A stretch of DNA of 64,000 bases, taken from positions 2,914,001-2,978,000 of the forward strand of contig JADJRH010000001.1 of assembly GCA_016712345.1 (NCBI GenBank), read 5' to 3'. The DNA is from Polyangiaceae bacterium (GTDB taxonomy: Bacteria > Myxococcota_A > Polyangia > Polyangiales > Polyangiaceae). Shown here one piece after another: positions 34,567 through 43,318 of this stretch (its first letter is position 1; each line of letters begins with the position of its first letter). The position numbers and the translations under genes were made by a program. The notes beneath the pieces were generated by a model, which worked only from the letters and a program-made list of their open reading frames with translations, did not search any database and was not told the DNA's origin.

Positions 34567-35358
34567 ATGGGCCGAAGGCCGTTCATTGCCATTGTCGGGC
34601 ACGGCCCCGAATTGGCGCGCGACGAAGGCGCTGCGAGTGTGCTGCGAGGCCTCGGTGCCGAAGTACGCACCGCCGACCTCTGGGACGACCCATCGTCGCT
34701 TTTCGAGGCCGACGACGACGTGGCTCGCGCGCTCGTGATCGAAGCACTCGACCGCCCCGACCTCGCTGCGGCCGCACTCCGCGCAATGCGTTGCGAACCT
34801 CGATTTGCGGCGACCGGAGCCCTTGTGGCCGTGAGCGCATCGCAGGTTGCGCGCGTCGAGCCTTCGAGCGGTTTCGACGACTTTGTTCTCGTTCCGTACG
34901 TTCCCGCCGAACTTTACGCGCGCATTCGCACCGTCGAGTGGAAGCGCAGTGAGTTTTCAAACGAAGAGCGGATCAAAGTGGGAGACATCGTTGTCGACCG
35001 CGCCGCTCGCGACGTTGTTGTCTCGGGGCTCAACGTGAAACTCACAGCCAAAGAATTTGCGCTCCTTGCGTACCTCGCCGAGCGGCGCGGTCGGCTCGTT
35101 TCAAGGGAAGAACTGCTCTCCCGTGTGTGGGGTGTTCGCTACGAAGGCGGTGAGCGCACCGTCGACATTCATGTGCGCCGGCTCCGCGCCAAACTTGGTG
35201 AAGCGCTGCCGCTCCACACGCTGCGCGGTTCCGGTTACAAGCTCGTTGCCCCCGACGGGCCCCGCGTGGATCGCGCGCCCCGTTCGGAGCGGCCGCTCAA
35301 ACCGTCGAGCGCCGCGGCCCCATCTTCGTCAAAATCCAATCGCCTCCGAGGAGCGTGA
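34567..35358 (+). CDS. OmpR/PhoB-type winged-helix regulator with degenerate receiver
   Basis: 263 residues. The C-terminal winged helix (about 145-230) is typical: KLTAKEFALLAYLAERRGRLVSREELLSRVWG and RTVDIHVRRLRAKLGE, ending LRGSGYKLVAP. The N-terminal half folds like a receiver, but the strand normally carrying the phosphorylated Asp reads ALVIEALDRPDLA, and the acidic pocket near residue 10 is lacking. It is probably a phosphorylation-independent regulator. No histidine kinase is adjacent. The stop overlaps pdxA. Confidence 0.8.
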   Translation: MGRRPFIAIVGHGPELARDEGAASVLRGLGAEVRTADLWDDPSSLFEADDDVARALVIEALDRPDLAAAALRAMRCEPRFAATGALVAVSASQVARVEPSSGFDDFVLVPYVPAELYARIRTVEWKRSEFSNEERIKVGDIVVDRAARDVVVSGLNVKLTAKEFALLAYLAERRGRLVSREELLSRVWGVRYEGGERTVDIHVRRLRAKLGEALPLHTLRGSGYKLVAPDGPRVDRAPRSERPLKPSSAAAPSSSKSNRLRGA

Positions 35359-36395
35359 TGGACCAAGTTGTTGCGATCAGCGTTGGGTGCCCCGCGGGCG
35401 TTGGTCCCGAGGTGGCGGTGGTGGGGTCGGCGACGAGCACGCGTTGCGTGCTCGTCGCCGACCCCACCGTCGTTGAACGCGCTATGGCCGTGCGCGAGCT
35501 TCTCGGCGTCGCGCGCATCGTGCCTGTGCACGATGCGTGCGACGCCGAAAAGCTCGCCCCCGGCGATATCGGTTGGTGGGCGCACAGCACCCGGCTCGCC
35601 GAAATTCCAGAGTTTGGAAGGCCCAACGCTGAAAGCGGCGCCGCGCAGCTCGCTTGGATCAACGAAGCCACCGATCTCGTGCGTTCGGGGGTGGCCGGCG
35701 CGCTCGTCACCGGACCCGTCTCCAAATCGGTCATCGCTTCGAGCGGTGCGCCGGGCGCCGCCGTGTTTCGCGGTCACACCGAACACCTTGCCGAGCGGCT
35801 CGGCGCGCGTGAAGTGATCATGGCGTTTGCCGGCCCCGAGCTGGTTACCGCGCTTGTCACAACCCATTTGGCGATCGCGGACGTGCCCAAAGCGATCACC
35901 AAAGAAAGCGTTGCCACCGCCGCCTATTTTCTCGTGCAGCTGGTGAGCGCCCTCGGCAAATCCAATCCGACAATCGCGATCGCGTCGCTCAATCCACATG
36001 CCGGTGAAGACGGGCTTTTGGGTCGCGAAGAGATTGATGTGATTGAGCCCGGGGTGGTGCTCGCGCGCGAGAGACTCGCGCGCGAGCACCACCCCGCCAC
36101 GCTCATTGGCCCGATCGGCGCCGAAACGGCCATTCGATACGCCGTGGCTCACAAATACGACGGCGTGGTCACCATGTTTCACGATCAGGCCACGATCCCC
36201 AGCAAATTGCTCGGATTCGGCGAGGCCGTGAACGTGACATTGGGGCTGCCGATCGTTCGAACGAGCGTTGACCACGGCACCGGGTACGACGTTGCCGGCA
36301 CTGGAAAGGCCGACGCGCGCGGTATGATCGAGGCAATTCGGCTCGCGCGCGCGCTTGCACCAAGTTCTCCCTTGTCCGATCGAAGCGGGCGCTAA
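35358..36395 (+). CDS. pdxA: 4-hydroxythreonine-4-phosphate dehydrogenase PdxA
   Basis: 345 residues from the ATG overlapping the regulator stop (a GTG one codon upstream is possible). Signatures: ISVGCPAGVGPEV, TGPVSKSVI, FRGHTEHLAERL (metal His), NPHAGEDGLLG, MFHDQATIPSKLL (metal His) and RTSVDHGTGYDVAGTGKAD. It oxidises 4-phosphohydroxythreonine for pyridoxal phosphate synthesis. Two long perfect inverted repeats lie inside the coding sequence (35420-35468 and 36050-36096), encoding GSATSTRCVLVADPT and VVLARERLAREHHP. Confidence 0.95.
   Translation: MDQVVAISVGCPAGVGPEVAVVGSATSTRCVLVADPTVVERAMAVRELLGVARIVPVHDACDAEKLAPGDIGWWAHSTRLAEIPEFGRPNAESGAAQLAWINEATDLVRSGVAGALVTGPVSKSVIASSGAPGAAVFRGHTEHLAERLGAREVIMAFAGPELVTALVTTHLAIADVPKAITKESVATAAYFLVQLVSALGKSNPTIAIASLNPHAGEDGLLGREEIDVIEPGVVLARERLAREHHPATLIGPIGAETAIRYAVAHKYDGVVTMFHDQATIPSKLLGFGEAVNVTLGLPIVRTSVDHGTGYDVAGTGKADARGMIEAIRLARALAPSSPLSDRSGR
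35420..35468. repeat. Perfect 23-bp inverted repeat inside pdxA
   Basis: Arms 35420-35442 and 35446-35468 pair without mismatch across the 3-base loop GTT (arm core GTCGGCGACGAGCACG). The reading frame is kept through it. Confidence 0.9.
36050..36096. repeat. Second perfect inverted repeat inside pdxA (22 bp)
   Basis: Arms 36050-36071 and 36075-36096 pair without mismatch across the loop AGA (arm core GGTGCTCGCGCGCGAG). Its sequence is different from the first inverted repeat. Confidence 0.9.
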
Positions 36396-36408
36396 AGTTC
36401 ATTCGTCG

Positions 36409-37422
36409 ATGGTTCGGCCTTCCACATCCCCGGGTACGTCGGTTCCGTTTGACGACGATGCTCGACAGACCGCGCGCAACGCCGCCGACAAACATCGAAG
36501 GCCGGCACTTGCGCGCACCATCGCCGATCGACGTTTGGGCGCGTATCGCGGCTATTCGGAGCTGCTCGACGCGATCGAAAGGCTCGGTGAGCGAGGCGCG
36601 CGCCTCAAACAAATCGGCAACTCAGTAAAGGGTGAACCGCTCTTTTGTGTATACATTGGAAGCGAAGCGCCCAAAGCTCGAACGAGCGTTGTTCTCGCAG
36701 GTGTACACCCGATCGAGTGGATAGGGATTGAGACGTGTGTACACCTGTTGGAGCGCCTGGCCGGTGAAGATCTCGGCGATCGAGCCGTGATCGCTTTTCC
36801 AATGGTCAACCCCGACGGCCTCATGCGCGTTGAAGAAAACCTCCGTGCGGGTGGGCGAAGGTTCATTCGTCACAACGCGCACGGCGTGGATCTCAACCGA
36901 AACTTTGATGCGCATTGGGGTGAGCGCGGTTGGTTTCAGCGGCTTTTGCCGTGGATTTTTGCGCCCGGAAAAGCCGCTGCAAGCGAGCCTGAAGTGGCAT
37001 CCATTGGGTTTGAGCTTTCAGAGCGCCGCATCGATCGCGCAATTTCACTCCACTCATTCGGCGGCGCCGTGCTTTATCCGCCGGCCCATACCGTGTGGCC
37101 CATTCCCGACTATGCCGAGCATCGCGCATGGGCAAAAGTGATCGCGCGCGGCGCTTGTAAAAATGCGTACACAGCGTTGCCTTGTTCGTGGTGGTCTTGG
37201 GGCACCACGCAATCCGGGCTTGAGCTGGACTGGTTTCACGTTCGACACGGCGCTGTGTCGCTGCTTATTGAGTGTGAAGGTGGGCCGAGTTTTTCGTTTT
37301 CGCGGCTCACAACGCCGTTTGCATGGTTTAACCCGCTGGAGCTTTCACGCGTGTCGGCGCAGGTCGCTTCGGCGGCGCTCCCATTCATCCGCGGCGATTC
37401 GCTTGAACATGCCGCCACGTAG
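36409..37422 (+). CDS. M14-family zinc carboxypeptidase-like protein
   Basis: 337 residues from ATG (MVRPSTSPG), 13 bases after pdxA. Zinc ligands are H and E in GVHPIEWIG and H in ISLHSFGG; substrate-binding Asn-Arg is in GVDLNRNFD; the catalytic Glu is in LLIECEGG. There is no obvious signal peptide, so it may act in the cytoplasm, perhaps on murein peptides as MpaA does. Substrate is inferred only. A longer frame upstream runs through the pdxA end. Confidence 0.88.
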   Translation: MVRPSTSPGTSVPFDDDARQTARNAADKHRRPALARTIADRRLGAYRGYSELLDAIERLGERGARLKQIGNSVKGEPLFCVYIGSEAPKARTSVVLAGVHPIEWIGIETCVHLLERLAGEDLGDRAVIAFPMVNPDGLMRVEENLRAGGRRFIRHNAHGVDLNRNFDAHWGERGWFQRLLPWIFAPGKAAASEPEVASIGFELSERRIDRAISLHSFGGAVLYPPAHTVWPIPDYAEHRAWAKVIARGACKNAYTALPCSWWSWGTTQSGLELDWFHVRHGAVSLLIECEGGPSFSFSRLTTPFAWFNPLELSRVSAQVASAALPFIRGDSLEHAAT

Positions 37423-37905
37423 ACGGCTGACGCGTCACGCCAAGACCTGAAGCGCCTGGATGCTGTGACGTCTCTTCACCACGGAATCACGGAGGACACA
37501 GAGGAACACGGAGTTTTTTGTTTCTTTGGCTGCAATGGGTACACATCATCCGTGATCCCAACCTGGCAGGTGATGGCTAACGCAGTGCAAGCCGATTGCA
37601 GCCTCAAGCACAAAAAAACTCCGTGGATCTCCGTGATCTCCGTGCCTCCGTGTTGGATACGACGTGTCAGGTGAGTGGGCATTTCAGGTCGTCGCGTGGC
37701 GCTTCAGGCACGTCACGCAACGTGTCGATGTACACCACCGTTCCAAAGCGGAGCGACGCATCGGGGTGACGGGCGGCTCGCCGTTATAAAAAAAAGAATG
37801 GGAATGGGTACGCGTTCATTGTGTACGCAATGAGCATGCGCCCAGATGAGTACGCAAAAGTGTACACTCACGGCGCCGATATGAAAGCGCTCACGATGTG
37901 TACTC
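37423..37905. other. Repeat-bearing intergenic region between the peptidase gene and the PYGQ-rich protein gene
   Basis: No gene is supported. It contains the long CACGGAG-type inverted repeat (37479-37656) and, at 37860-37867, a GTGTACAC palindrome. Confidence 0.6.
37479..37656. repeat. Long inverted repeat with CACGGAG iterons
   Basis: The left arm holds CACGGAATCACGGAGGACAC, AACACGGAGTTTTTTG and GGCTGCAAT (37528-37536). The right arm has ATTGCAGCC (37595-37603), CAAAAAAACTCCGTGG and several CTCCGTG units. The whole folds into a hairpin of about 178 bases. Fragments recur at 12848-12930 (inverted) and 43213-43258. Similar CACGGAG repeats are known as dispersed elements in several bacterial phyla. 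Confidence 0.8.
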
Positions 37906-39045
37906 TTAATGCAAAATACCTGTGATTTGAGCGCCCATTCCGTTTTGAATGGGCATTAAACTGCCGCCCAAAACGGTTGCGAACTTGCCGCGCTTGGGAC
38001 TTTCATAATTTTCAAACGTGCCCGCCGGATCGGGCCGGCCAAAAAGAAGCGCGCCGCCGACAATGCCAAGTGTACCCATGATGCTTTGAGCGATGAGGCC
38101 GCGGCGAGGATCGCCACCGTCGATGTACGCAAAATAAATGGGCGTGCTGATCACAGTCCCGAGGCCAAAACCGGCCCACATACCGCCGATTTGGCTCCAC
38201 GACGGCTTCCACAAAATGCTCGCACCCGCGGCGCCTGCCAAAAACAAATTGAAGCCCACGAGCCCACCGGTGGACACCGCGTCGTTGGTGTCTTCCCACG
38301 GCGAGTTTTCTTCACTTGCGCCGCCGCCCATAAAACTGCCTGCGGTAGCGCCCCAAGCGGCCGCCGAAAGAATAAAAAAGTTGGTTTTTGGAGCCGGTTT
38401 TAAAAAGTAATACCCAACGCCGCCCGCAATGCCGCCAAGCGTGGATCCAATAAAAACCGAGCGGCCAAAATCGCGGAAACCGGGGGCGCCCGAACAGTTG
38501 GTGGGCGCGCTCGAACTGTCGCACGTGTGCGTCACAACCGTTTGGCCCCAGGTGCCAATGCCTTCACCCGCGCCGATGATCATGCCGCCCGCGATCGCCG
38601 ACGGAAGTCCGGCCGGCATAGGTGATCGCGGAAGGCGGTCGGCCGCAAAAACACCCACCGGCGCAGCCACGCCGAGGATGGCCGGAGCGATAAAAGCGAT
38701 CGCCGGATCGAGGTCTTTGTCGTCGTTCGGGTCGTCGATTTCAGAGTCGATCCAAATGCCGGTGCCCACGCCCCACGACGCGGCGGCCACATACAAAAGG
38801 CCGATTTCAAGCGGGCTTGAAACAGGGCGAGTGGGCGCTTGATACGGCTGGTACGAACCGTATTGGCCATACCCCTGTTGACCGTAAGGCTGACCGTACC
38901 CCGGTTGTCCGTACGGCTGCCCATAAGGCTGTTGTTGCGGATACGGTTGTTGGGGATAGGGCTGCGGGTATTGCGCCGCTGATGTGGACGCGATCGCAAC
39001 GGTTGCAACTGCCGCAGCCAAACCAAAGAGACGGGAAGCGCGCAT
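37906..39045 (-). CDS. Exported protein with Pro/Tyr/Gln-rich repeats and Gly-rich membrane part
   Basis: 379 residues from ATG (MRASRLFGLAAAVATVAIAST), with signal cleavage near SAAQ. Residues about 24-75 are low-complexity PYPQQ, PYGQP and GYGQ repeats. From about 85 on come Gly/Ala-rich hydrophobic segments (GLLYVAAASWGVGTGIWID, AFIAPAILGVAAPVGVFAA, GGMIIGAGEGIGTWG) with glycine-zipper character. It looks like an outer-membrane or membrane-inserted protein; the family is common in myxobacteria and unnamed. A longer frame upstream is basic low-complexity and is not used. Confidence 0.7.
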   Translation of the reverse strand: MRASRLFGLAAAVATVAIASTSAAQYPQPYPQQPYPQQQPYGQPYGQPGYGQPYGQQGYGQYGSYQPYQAPTRPVSSPLEIGLLYVAAASWGVGTGIWIDSEIDDPNDDKDLDPAIAFIAPAILGVAAPVGVFAADRLPRSPMPAGLPSAIAGGMIIGAGEGIGTWGQTVVTHTCDSSSAPTNCSGAPGFRDFGRSVFIGSTLGGIAGGVGYYFLKPAPKTNFFILSAAAWGATAGSFMGGGASEENSPWEDTNDAVSTGGLVGFNLFLAGAAGASILWKPSWSQIGGMWAGFGLGTVISTPIYFAYIDGGDPRRGLIAQSIMGTLGIVGGALLFGRPDPAGTFENYESPKRGKFATVLGGSLMPIQNGMGAQITGILH

Positions 39046-39284
39046 CGGGGTGGAGTCTAACTGAGGTGGTTCGTGTTCACACTGCACGAAGCACGAACCA
39101 ACCGGCGCAGGCTTTCGGCGCGAGCAATGCAGGCGTTTTTGCGACAATTGGTGGCCTTGTGTACTCAAAATCGGGCACAGGGGGCGCGCATCGCAGCCTT
39201 GTGTACACCGTTTGCCTCGCGGCGCGGGTGGTCCATTGTGTACACACGAGGCCGCGTTGTTTCGAGGCCGCCGAGCGTGCCGTT

Positions 39285-40280
39285 TCACTCGTGGGTGAGT
39301 GGGCGCGTCATGATGTCGGTGACCGCCTGTTTGGGCGATTTGCCCTCGTAGAGAACTTGGTAAACCTCGTTGGTGATGGGCATTTCAACCCCGAGCTTTT
39401 TGCCGAGATCGTAGGTGCTTTTTGTGGTTTTCACGCCCTCGGCAACGTGACCGAGAGTGGCCAAAATGTCGTCGAGCGTGCGGCCTTTGCCCAGTTCAAA
39501 CCCAACGGTTCGATTGCGCGAAAGGTCGCCGGTGCACGTGAGAATGAGGTCGCCCAAGCCCGAAAGGCCTGCGAGCGTGAGGGGATTTGCGCCCATGTTC
39601 GACGCGACGCGACCCATTTCAACGAGGCCGCGCGTGATCATGCCGGCGCGCGCATTGTGGCCAAAACCAAGCCCGTCAACAGCGCCCGCGGCAATGGCCA
39701 TAACGTTTTTAAGCGCGCCGCCGAGTTCAACCCCTGTCACGTCGTTGGATGAGTACACACGCAGGCGCTCGGTGGCGAACGCGTGTTGAACCGCCAACGT
39801 TTCGCGGCGACTTGCGCCCGCGACGACAACGGCCGTGGGCATTCCAAGCGCCACCTCTTTGGCGAAACTGGGCCCCGAAAGGTAGGTGAGTCGCGGCAGG
39901 GTCGGTGCGCCGAGTTCATCGAGAAGCACATCGCTCATGAGCATGAGCGAGTCGTTTTCGATGCCTTTTGTCGCGCTGCAAAGAAGTGCTGTTTCGGGCA
40001 CGTGGCGCCGCGCTTTGCGCATGACTTCTCGAAGCGCGTGCGATGGAACCACAACAACGATCAGCTCGGCGCCGGTGAGCGCTTCTTCGAGATCCGAAGT
40101 GGCTGTGAGCGTGTTCGGCAACCGCGCCACGGGCAGGTAACGGTGGTTGATTCGCTCTTCGTTGATGGCGCGGGCGTGATCGTCGCGCTGCGACCACAGG
40201 AGAGTTGGATTGTCCTTGTCGGCGAGCACTTTTGCGAGCGCCGTGCCCCACGCGCCCGCACCCAGAACGGCAACCTTCAT
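39285..40280 (-). CDS. gpsA: Glycerol-3-phosphate dehydrogenase [NAD(P)+]
   Basis: 331 residues. N-terminal nucleotide motif VLGAGAWGTALAKVLADK, then LSGPSFAKEVALGMPTAVV, catalytic Lys in GGALKNVMAIAAGAVDG, and GLGDLILTCTGDLSRNR. It reduces dihydroxyacetone phosphate to sn-glycerol 3-phosphate for phospholipid synthesis. It is transcribed away from the secreted-protein gene that starts 53 bases upstream on the other strand. The 239 bases beyond its 3' end hold an 8-bp inverted repeat GGTTCGTG/CACGAACC. Confidence 0.96.
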   Translation of the reverse strand: MKVAVLGAGAWGTALAKVLADKDNPTLLWSQRDDHARAINEERINHRYLPVARLPNTLTATSDLEEALTGAELIVVVVPSHALREVMRKARRHVPETALLCSATKGIENDSLMLMSDVLLDELGAPTLPRLTYLSGPSFAKEVALGMPTAVVVAGASRRETLAVQHAFATERLRVYSSNDVTGVELGGALKNVMAIAAGAVDGLGFGHNARAGMITRGLVEMGRVASNMGANPLTLAGLSGLGDLILTCTGDLSRNRTVGFELGKGRTLDDILATLGHVAEGVKTTKSTYDLGKKLGVEMPITNEVYQVLYEGKSPKQAVTDIMTRPLTHE

Positions 40281-40333
40281 GCGCGCACGGTACCATCCGC
40301 GACGAGAGGGCCGAAAGCGGGTACGCTCGCGCC

Positions 40334-41407
40334 GTGTTTCGTTCGGCCCTTCGCGCGTTGCGTCATCTGTTTCTGCTTGTTTTTGCCTTGTCGTTCACAG
40401 GCGCAAACTGCGGTCAAACCGCGCTGGCGATCATGCCCGGCGTGTTCAACGATCCCGGCAATCTCACCCTGCGACGGGCGCTCCTTTCTTTTGGCACCGG
40501 AACGATGTGCTCGGAGATGCTGCGGCGAAGTGTACCTTTGCGCATGCACGAAGATCACCCGTCAATGGGGCGGTTTTTTCCGGTGTCGTGTTTTGCGCAG
40601 CAAACCGCGGCCGGCACCATTCTCGTGCAATTCAGCGGCACGGGATACGCATGGACAAACGCCACAAAAAAACTCACTTTTGAGGCAGGAGGGACGGTTG
40701 AATACGAAACAGACTTTTTGATGGAAGGCTCCACGCTTTATGTGTACTTCCGCAGCAAAGCCACAAGTCAGGCCACGTTCAACATGAAGGTTGTCGAAGC
40801 GCCCGCGTCGTCGTCGATGTTGGGTTTGCCGATCAACGTAAACGCTCAATCGCTTGTTGCTCAGTTTGGCCCTCAGCTTGTGCGCGCTGAGTTGAGCCGC
40901 GGATTTACCGTCATTCGAAAAAACGATGGATCGGCGTCGTTCGGCGTGGGCGTTGTTGAAAAAGGAAAACAGCCATTTCAGCCGTTTAAACCCAATGACA
41001 ACGGCCGCACGCTCCTCGCCAACGATCGCAGTGAGGTACACCAAGGGCAGCGCGATTTTGCCGGGCCGTTTGAAGTCACGGGTGACGGTCGCGCGCTTTA
41101 TCTCACCGTGAGCATCGACGGCGCGTCGGGAGCCGACGTAATGCTCGTCCCTGTTTCAAGCGGGCAGGCGTGGCGCGATTCGTACATTCAACAAGCGGCG
41201 GCTGTGGCTCCTCCGGTGCCCGCACGCATTGATGAACCGGTGGTTCAAGGCGTGATCTGGCGGCGAACCGTGGCGCTCCCCAAAGGTGCTTATTACTTGG
41301 TGCTCGATAACACGCCGAGTGCCGGTCGAACGTCGTTGCCCGTCAATCCCAACGATGATCGCGCGGCAACGTTCAGCTACGCGGTTGAAGAAGCCGGCGC
41401 GCCGTAA
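40334..41407 (+). CDS. Exported protein of unknown function
   Basis: 357 residues from a GTG start that gives a typical export signal (FRSALRALRHLFLLVFALSFTGANC). The Cys position has Asn before it, so lipidation is uncertain. The mature part is beta-rich with no motif I recognise (MEGSTLYVYFRSKATSQATF, FAGPFEVTGDGRALYLTVSI, GAYYLVLDNTPSAGRTS). The last segment resembles carbohydrate-binding or PPC-like beta domains only in general pattern. Hypothetical. Confidence 0.65.
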   Translation: MFRSALRALRHLFLLVFALSFTGANCGQTALAIMPGVFNDPGNLTLRRALLSFGTGTMCSEMLRRSVPLRMHEDHPSMGRFFPVSCFAQQTAAGTILVQFSGTGYAWTNATKKLTFEAGGTVEYETDFLMEGSTLYVYFRSKATSQATFNMKVVEAPASSSMLGLPINVNAQSLVAQFGPQLVRAELSRGFTVIRKNDGSASFGVGVVEKGKQPFQPFKPNDNGRTLLANDRSEVHQGQRDFAGPFEVTGDGRALYLTVSIDGASGADVMLVPVSSGQAWRDSYIQQAAAVAPPVPARIDEPVVQGVIWRRTVALPKGAYYLVLDNTPSAGRTSLPVNPNDDRAATFSYAVEEAGAP

Positions 41408-41410
41408 AAC

Positions 41411-41740
41411 AGCCCAGAAAGAGGCTCTCGCAGTCGAGGTCTGAACGCCGCGCTTTTCGCTTTTCCACTCGGCGACGGGCGAGGGTGTGCCAAACGTCTC
41501 GACGAGACTGGATCCGGCTTCCTAGTTCCGCTCGTCAGAAGTTTGGCCCTGATTGACCCCTTCGTGCGGAACTAGCCGCGCGCAAGCGCGGGGGGTGTGG
41601 GGCGGAGCCCCACGAGACAAAAGATAGTGTCGCGTGGGCGAAGCGCGACGCGCAGCGGCGCCAAAAGTCCGGCAGGACTTTTGACACGCGGCACTAGAAC
41701 GTATTGCTTGCCGCAACTACCTGTGGCGTATACATCACCG
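41411..41740 (+). repeat. Hairpin-rich intergenic region with family-3 repeat
   Basis: The first part (to 41516) repeats the family-3 blocks of 12.6-12.8 kb. Then come CTAGTTCCGC (41522-41531) with GCGGAACTAG (41566-41575), GTGGGGC-GGA-GCCCCAC (41597-41613), and AAAAGTCC-GGCA-GGACTTTT (41663-41682). The last, with flanking A and T runs, can act as a bidirectional terminator. No gene is seen. Confidence 0.65.
41663..41682 (+). terminator. Terminator-like hairpin before the lepB gene
   Basis: An eight-bp perfect stem AAAAGTCC/GGACTTTT with a 4-base loop. The T-run is inside the 3' arm. Confidence 0.45.
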
Positions 41741-41744
41741 AGGC

Positions 41745-43203
41745 TTGCCGACCGCCCCTGAACAACGCGCAAAACCGAGCCGCCCCGACGCCAAAGCCGA
41801 GCCCACGGCCGCGTCCGACGGAACGCCGCCCACGCGTGAAAACTCTACGATCCACGAGGGTCGCGCGTTTCGATTCGTCTTCTATTTGGTGCTTTTCGGA
41901 ATCGCGTTCGGCCTGGCTGTTGCGTCGGTTTGGCTGCTCGCGCCCCCTCCGAATGATCACACGGCGGCGGGTCTGCGCGTTTGGATCGGCGAGCAACAGG
42001 TGCCCGCAGGCATCATACTTTTCACGATTTTTTGCCATGGTTTTGTGGCGTTTTCGCCACGACATGCCCTTTGCGGCGGCCATCAACGTGGGTGGACGCC
42101 GTGACGTTCCGCAAAATGCCCGCGAGCGGTTTGAAGACGCCGCCGTGCTGTTTGAAGAAGCCCAGCGCATTCTCAAAGCAAAAAAGCGCGACATTGAGCG
42201 CGAACTCACGACGAGTGAGCGCGCCAATGTGACCGATTCGCTCGCCGCGCTCGAAAAAACGATGACGGCGGAGCACTTTGAACTGGAGCAGTTTGACGCT
42301 GCCCACGCCAAAGCCGACAAAGCCGTTGCCGAACATCTCGGCCGCTGGCGCAAAGGTGAAATGCGCGAATATGCCGAGTCAATTGGCATTGCCGTAGCCG
42401 TTGCACTGCTTCTCCGCGCTTTCGTTGTTGAAGCGTTCAAGATCCCAAGCGGATCGATGATCCCCACGCTCATGATCGGGGATCACATTTTCGTCAACAA
42501 ACTGAGCTACGGGCCGCTTGTACCGTGGACCAACAGCCGACTGTGGAACCATCTGCCGCCGAGCCGCGGTGACGTGATGGTTTTCAAATTCCCTGAAAAG
42601 CTCGAACAAGACTTCATCAAGCGCACCATTGCCATCCCCGGTGACACGCTCGAAGCCGTGGACGGAAGGCCGATCATCAACGGTTGGCTTGTGCCCCACT
42701 GCTATGTGGGCGCCTACAAGGTTGAAGGGCACACAGCCGATCTGTACGTCGAATACCTCGAAGAAAAGTCTTATTTCACGCTGTTTGAAACGAAGCCCGA
42801 CGATCGCCCGTGCACGAGCGCTGAAGACTGCGGAGCCGGCACAATGTGCAAAGCCGGTGTCGGCGGCGGCATGATCCAAGGCCCGTTTTACGTTCGCGAA
42901 GGTGAAGCGTGGGTCATGGGGGACAACCGCAACAACAGCCACGACTCGCGCAGTTGGCGAAGCGGTATGGGCGCAGGTGTACCTTTCGAAAACATAAAAG
43001 GCCGGGCGATGTTCGTGTGGATGAGCCTCGGTCAGAGTGGCCTTGCGTGGGATCGATTGTTTGTGAACGTGATGGGCCGCCCAACCCTTCCGGGCCTCAA
43101 AGATCCGGTGCTCCAGACAGCGCTCGACAAGTGCCTTTCCAATCGCCCGCCCGCTCAGCAAACAACACCGCCGCCCGCAAAAAAGCCCGCCGTGCCCCGC
43201 TGA
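41745..43203 (+). CDS. lepB: Signal peptidase I, with apparent frameshift in the N-terminal region
   Basis: The catalytic part is intact: IPSGSMIPTLMIGDHIFVNK (nucleophile Ser), FIKRTIAIPGDTLEAVDG (general-base Lys) and WVMGDNRNNSHDSR. An insert with CTSAEDCGAGTMCKAG lies between. It cleaves Sec and Tat signal peptides at the membrane. The hydrophobic N-terminal segment (RFVFYLVLFGIAFGLAVASV, then GEQQVPAGIILFTIF) is in one frame from a TTG at 41745. The continuation AMVLWRFRHDMPFAAAINVGG is one base over, with the switch at a run of six T near 42027-42033. Either a base is extra there, or translation restarts at ATG 42037. The downstream frame is open back to about 41704, but that part is not protein-like. 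Confidence 0.85.
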
Positions 43204-43212
43204 ACTCTCGCA

Positions 43213-43258
43213 GGCTATGGGTACACATCGTCCGCGATGCCTACCTGCAGTTGATCGG
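43213..43258 (+). repeat. Fragment of the 37.5-kb repeat
   Basis: GGCTATGGGTACACATCGTC, then a GATGCC-ACCTG block, matches 37528-37578 with scattered changes. It lies in the 115-base gap between lepB and the SDR gene. Confidence 0.55.
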
Positions 43259-43318
43259 TCACCGTCTTGTTGAACGGGGCCACGAGTCCGGCGCTTCGCT
43301 TTCTGGTAACGTGCGCCC

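Noticed and set aside
35235..36275. Long open frame on the minus strand opposite pdxA
   Set aside because: It is the antisense of a clear PdxA and is kept open by GC codon bias; its repeated peptide blocks come from the inverted repeats.
41704..42030. Plus-frame N-terminal extension of signal peptidase I
   Set aside because: The extension is basic, low-complexity and lacks the hydrophobic helix, which lies in the other frame.
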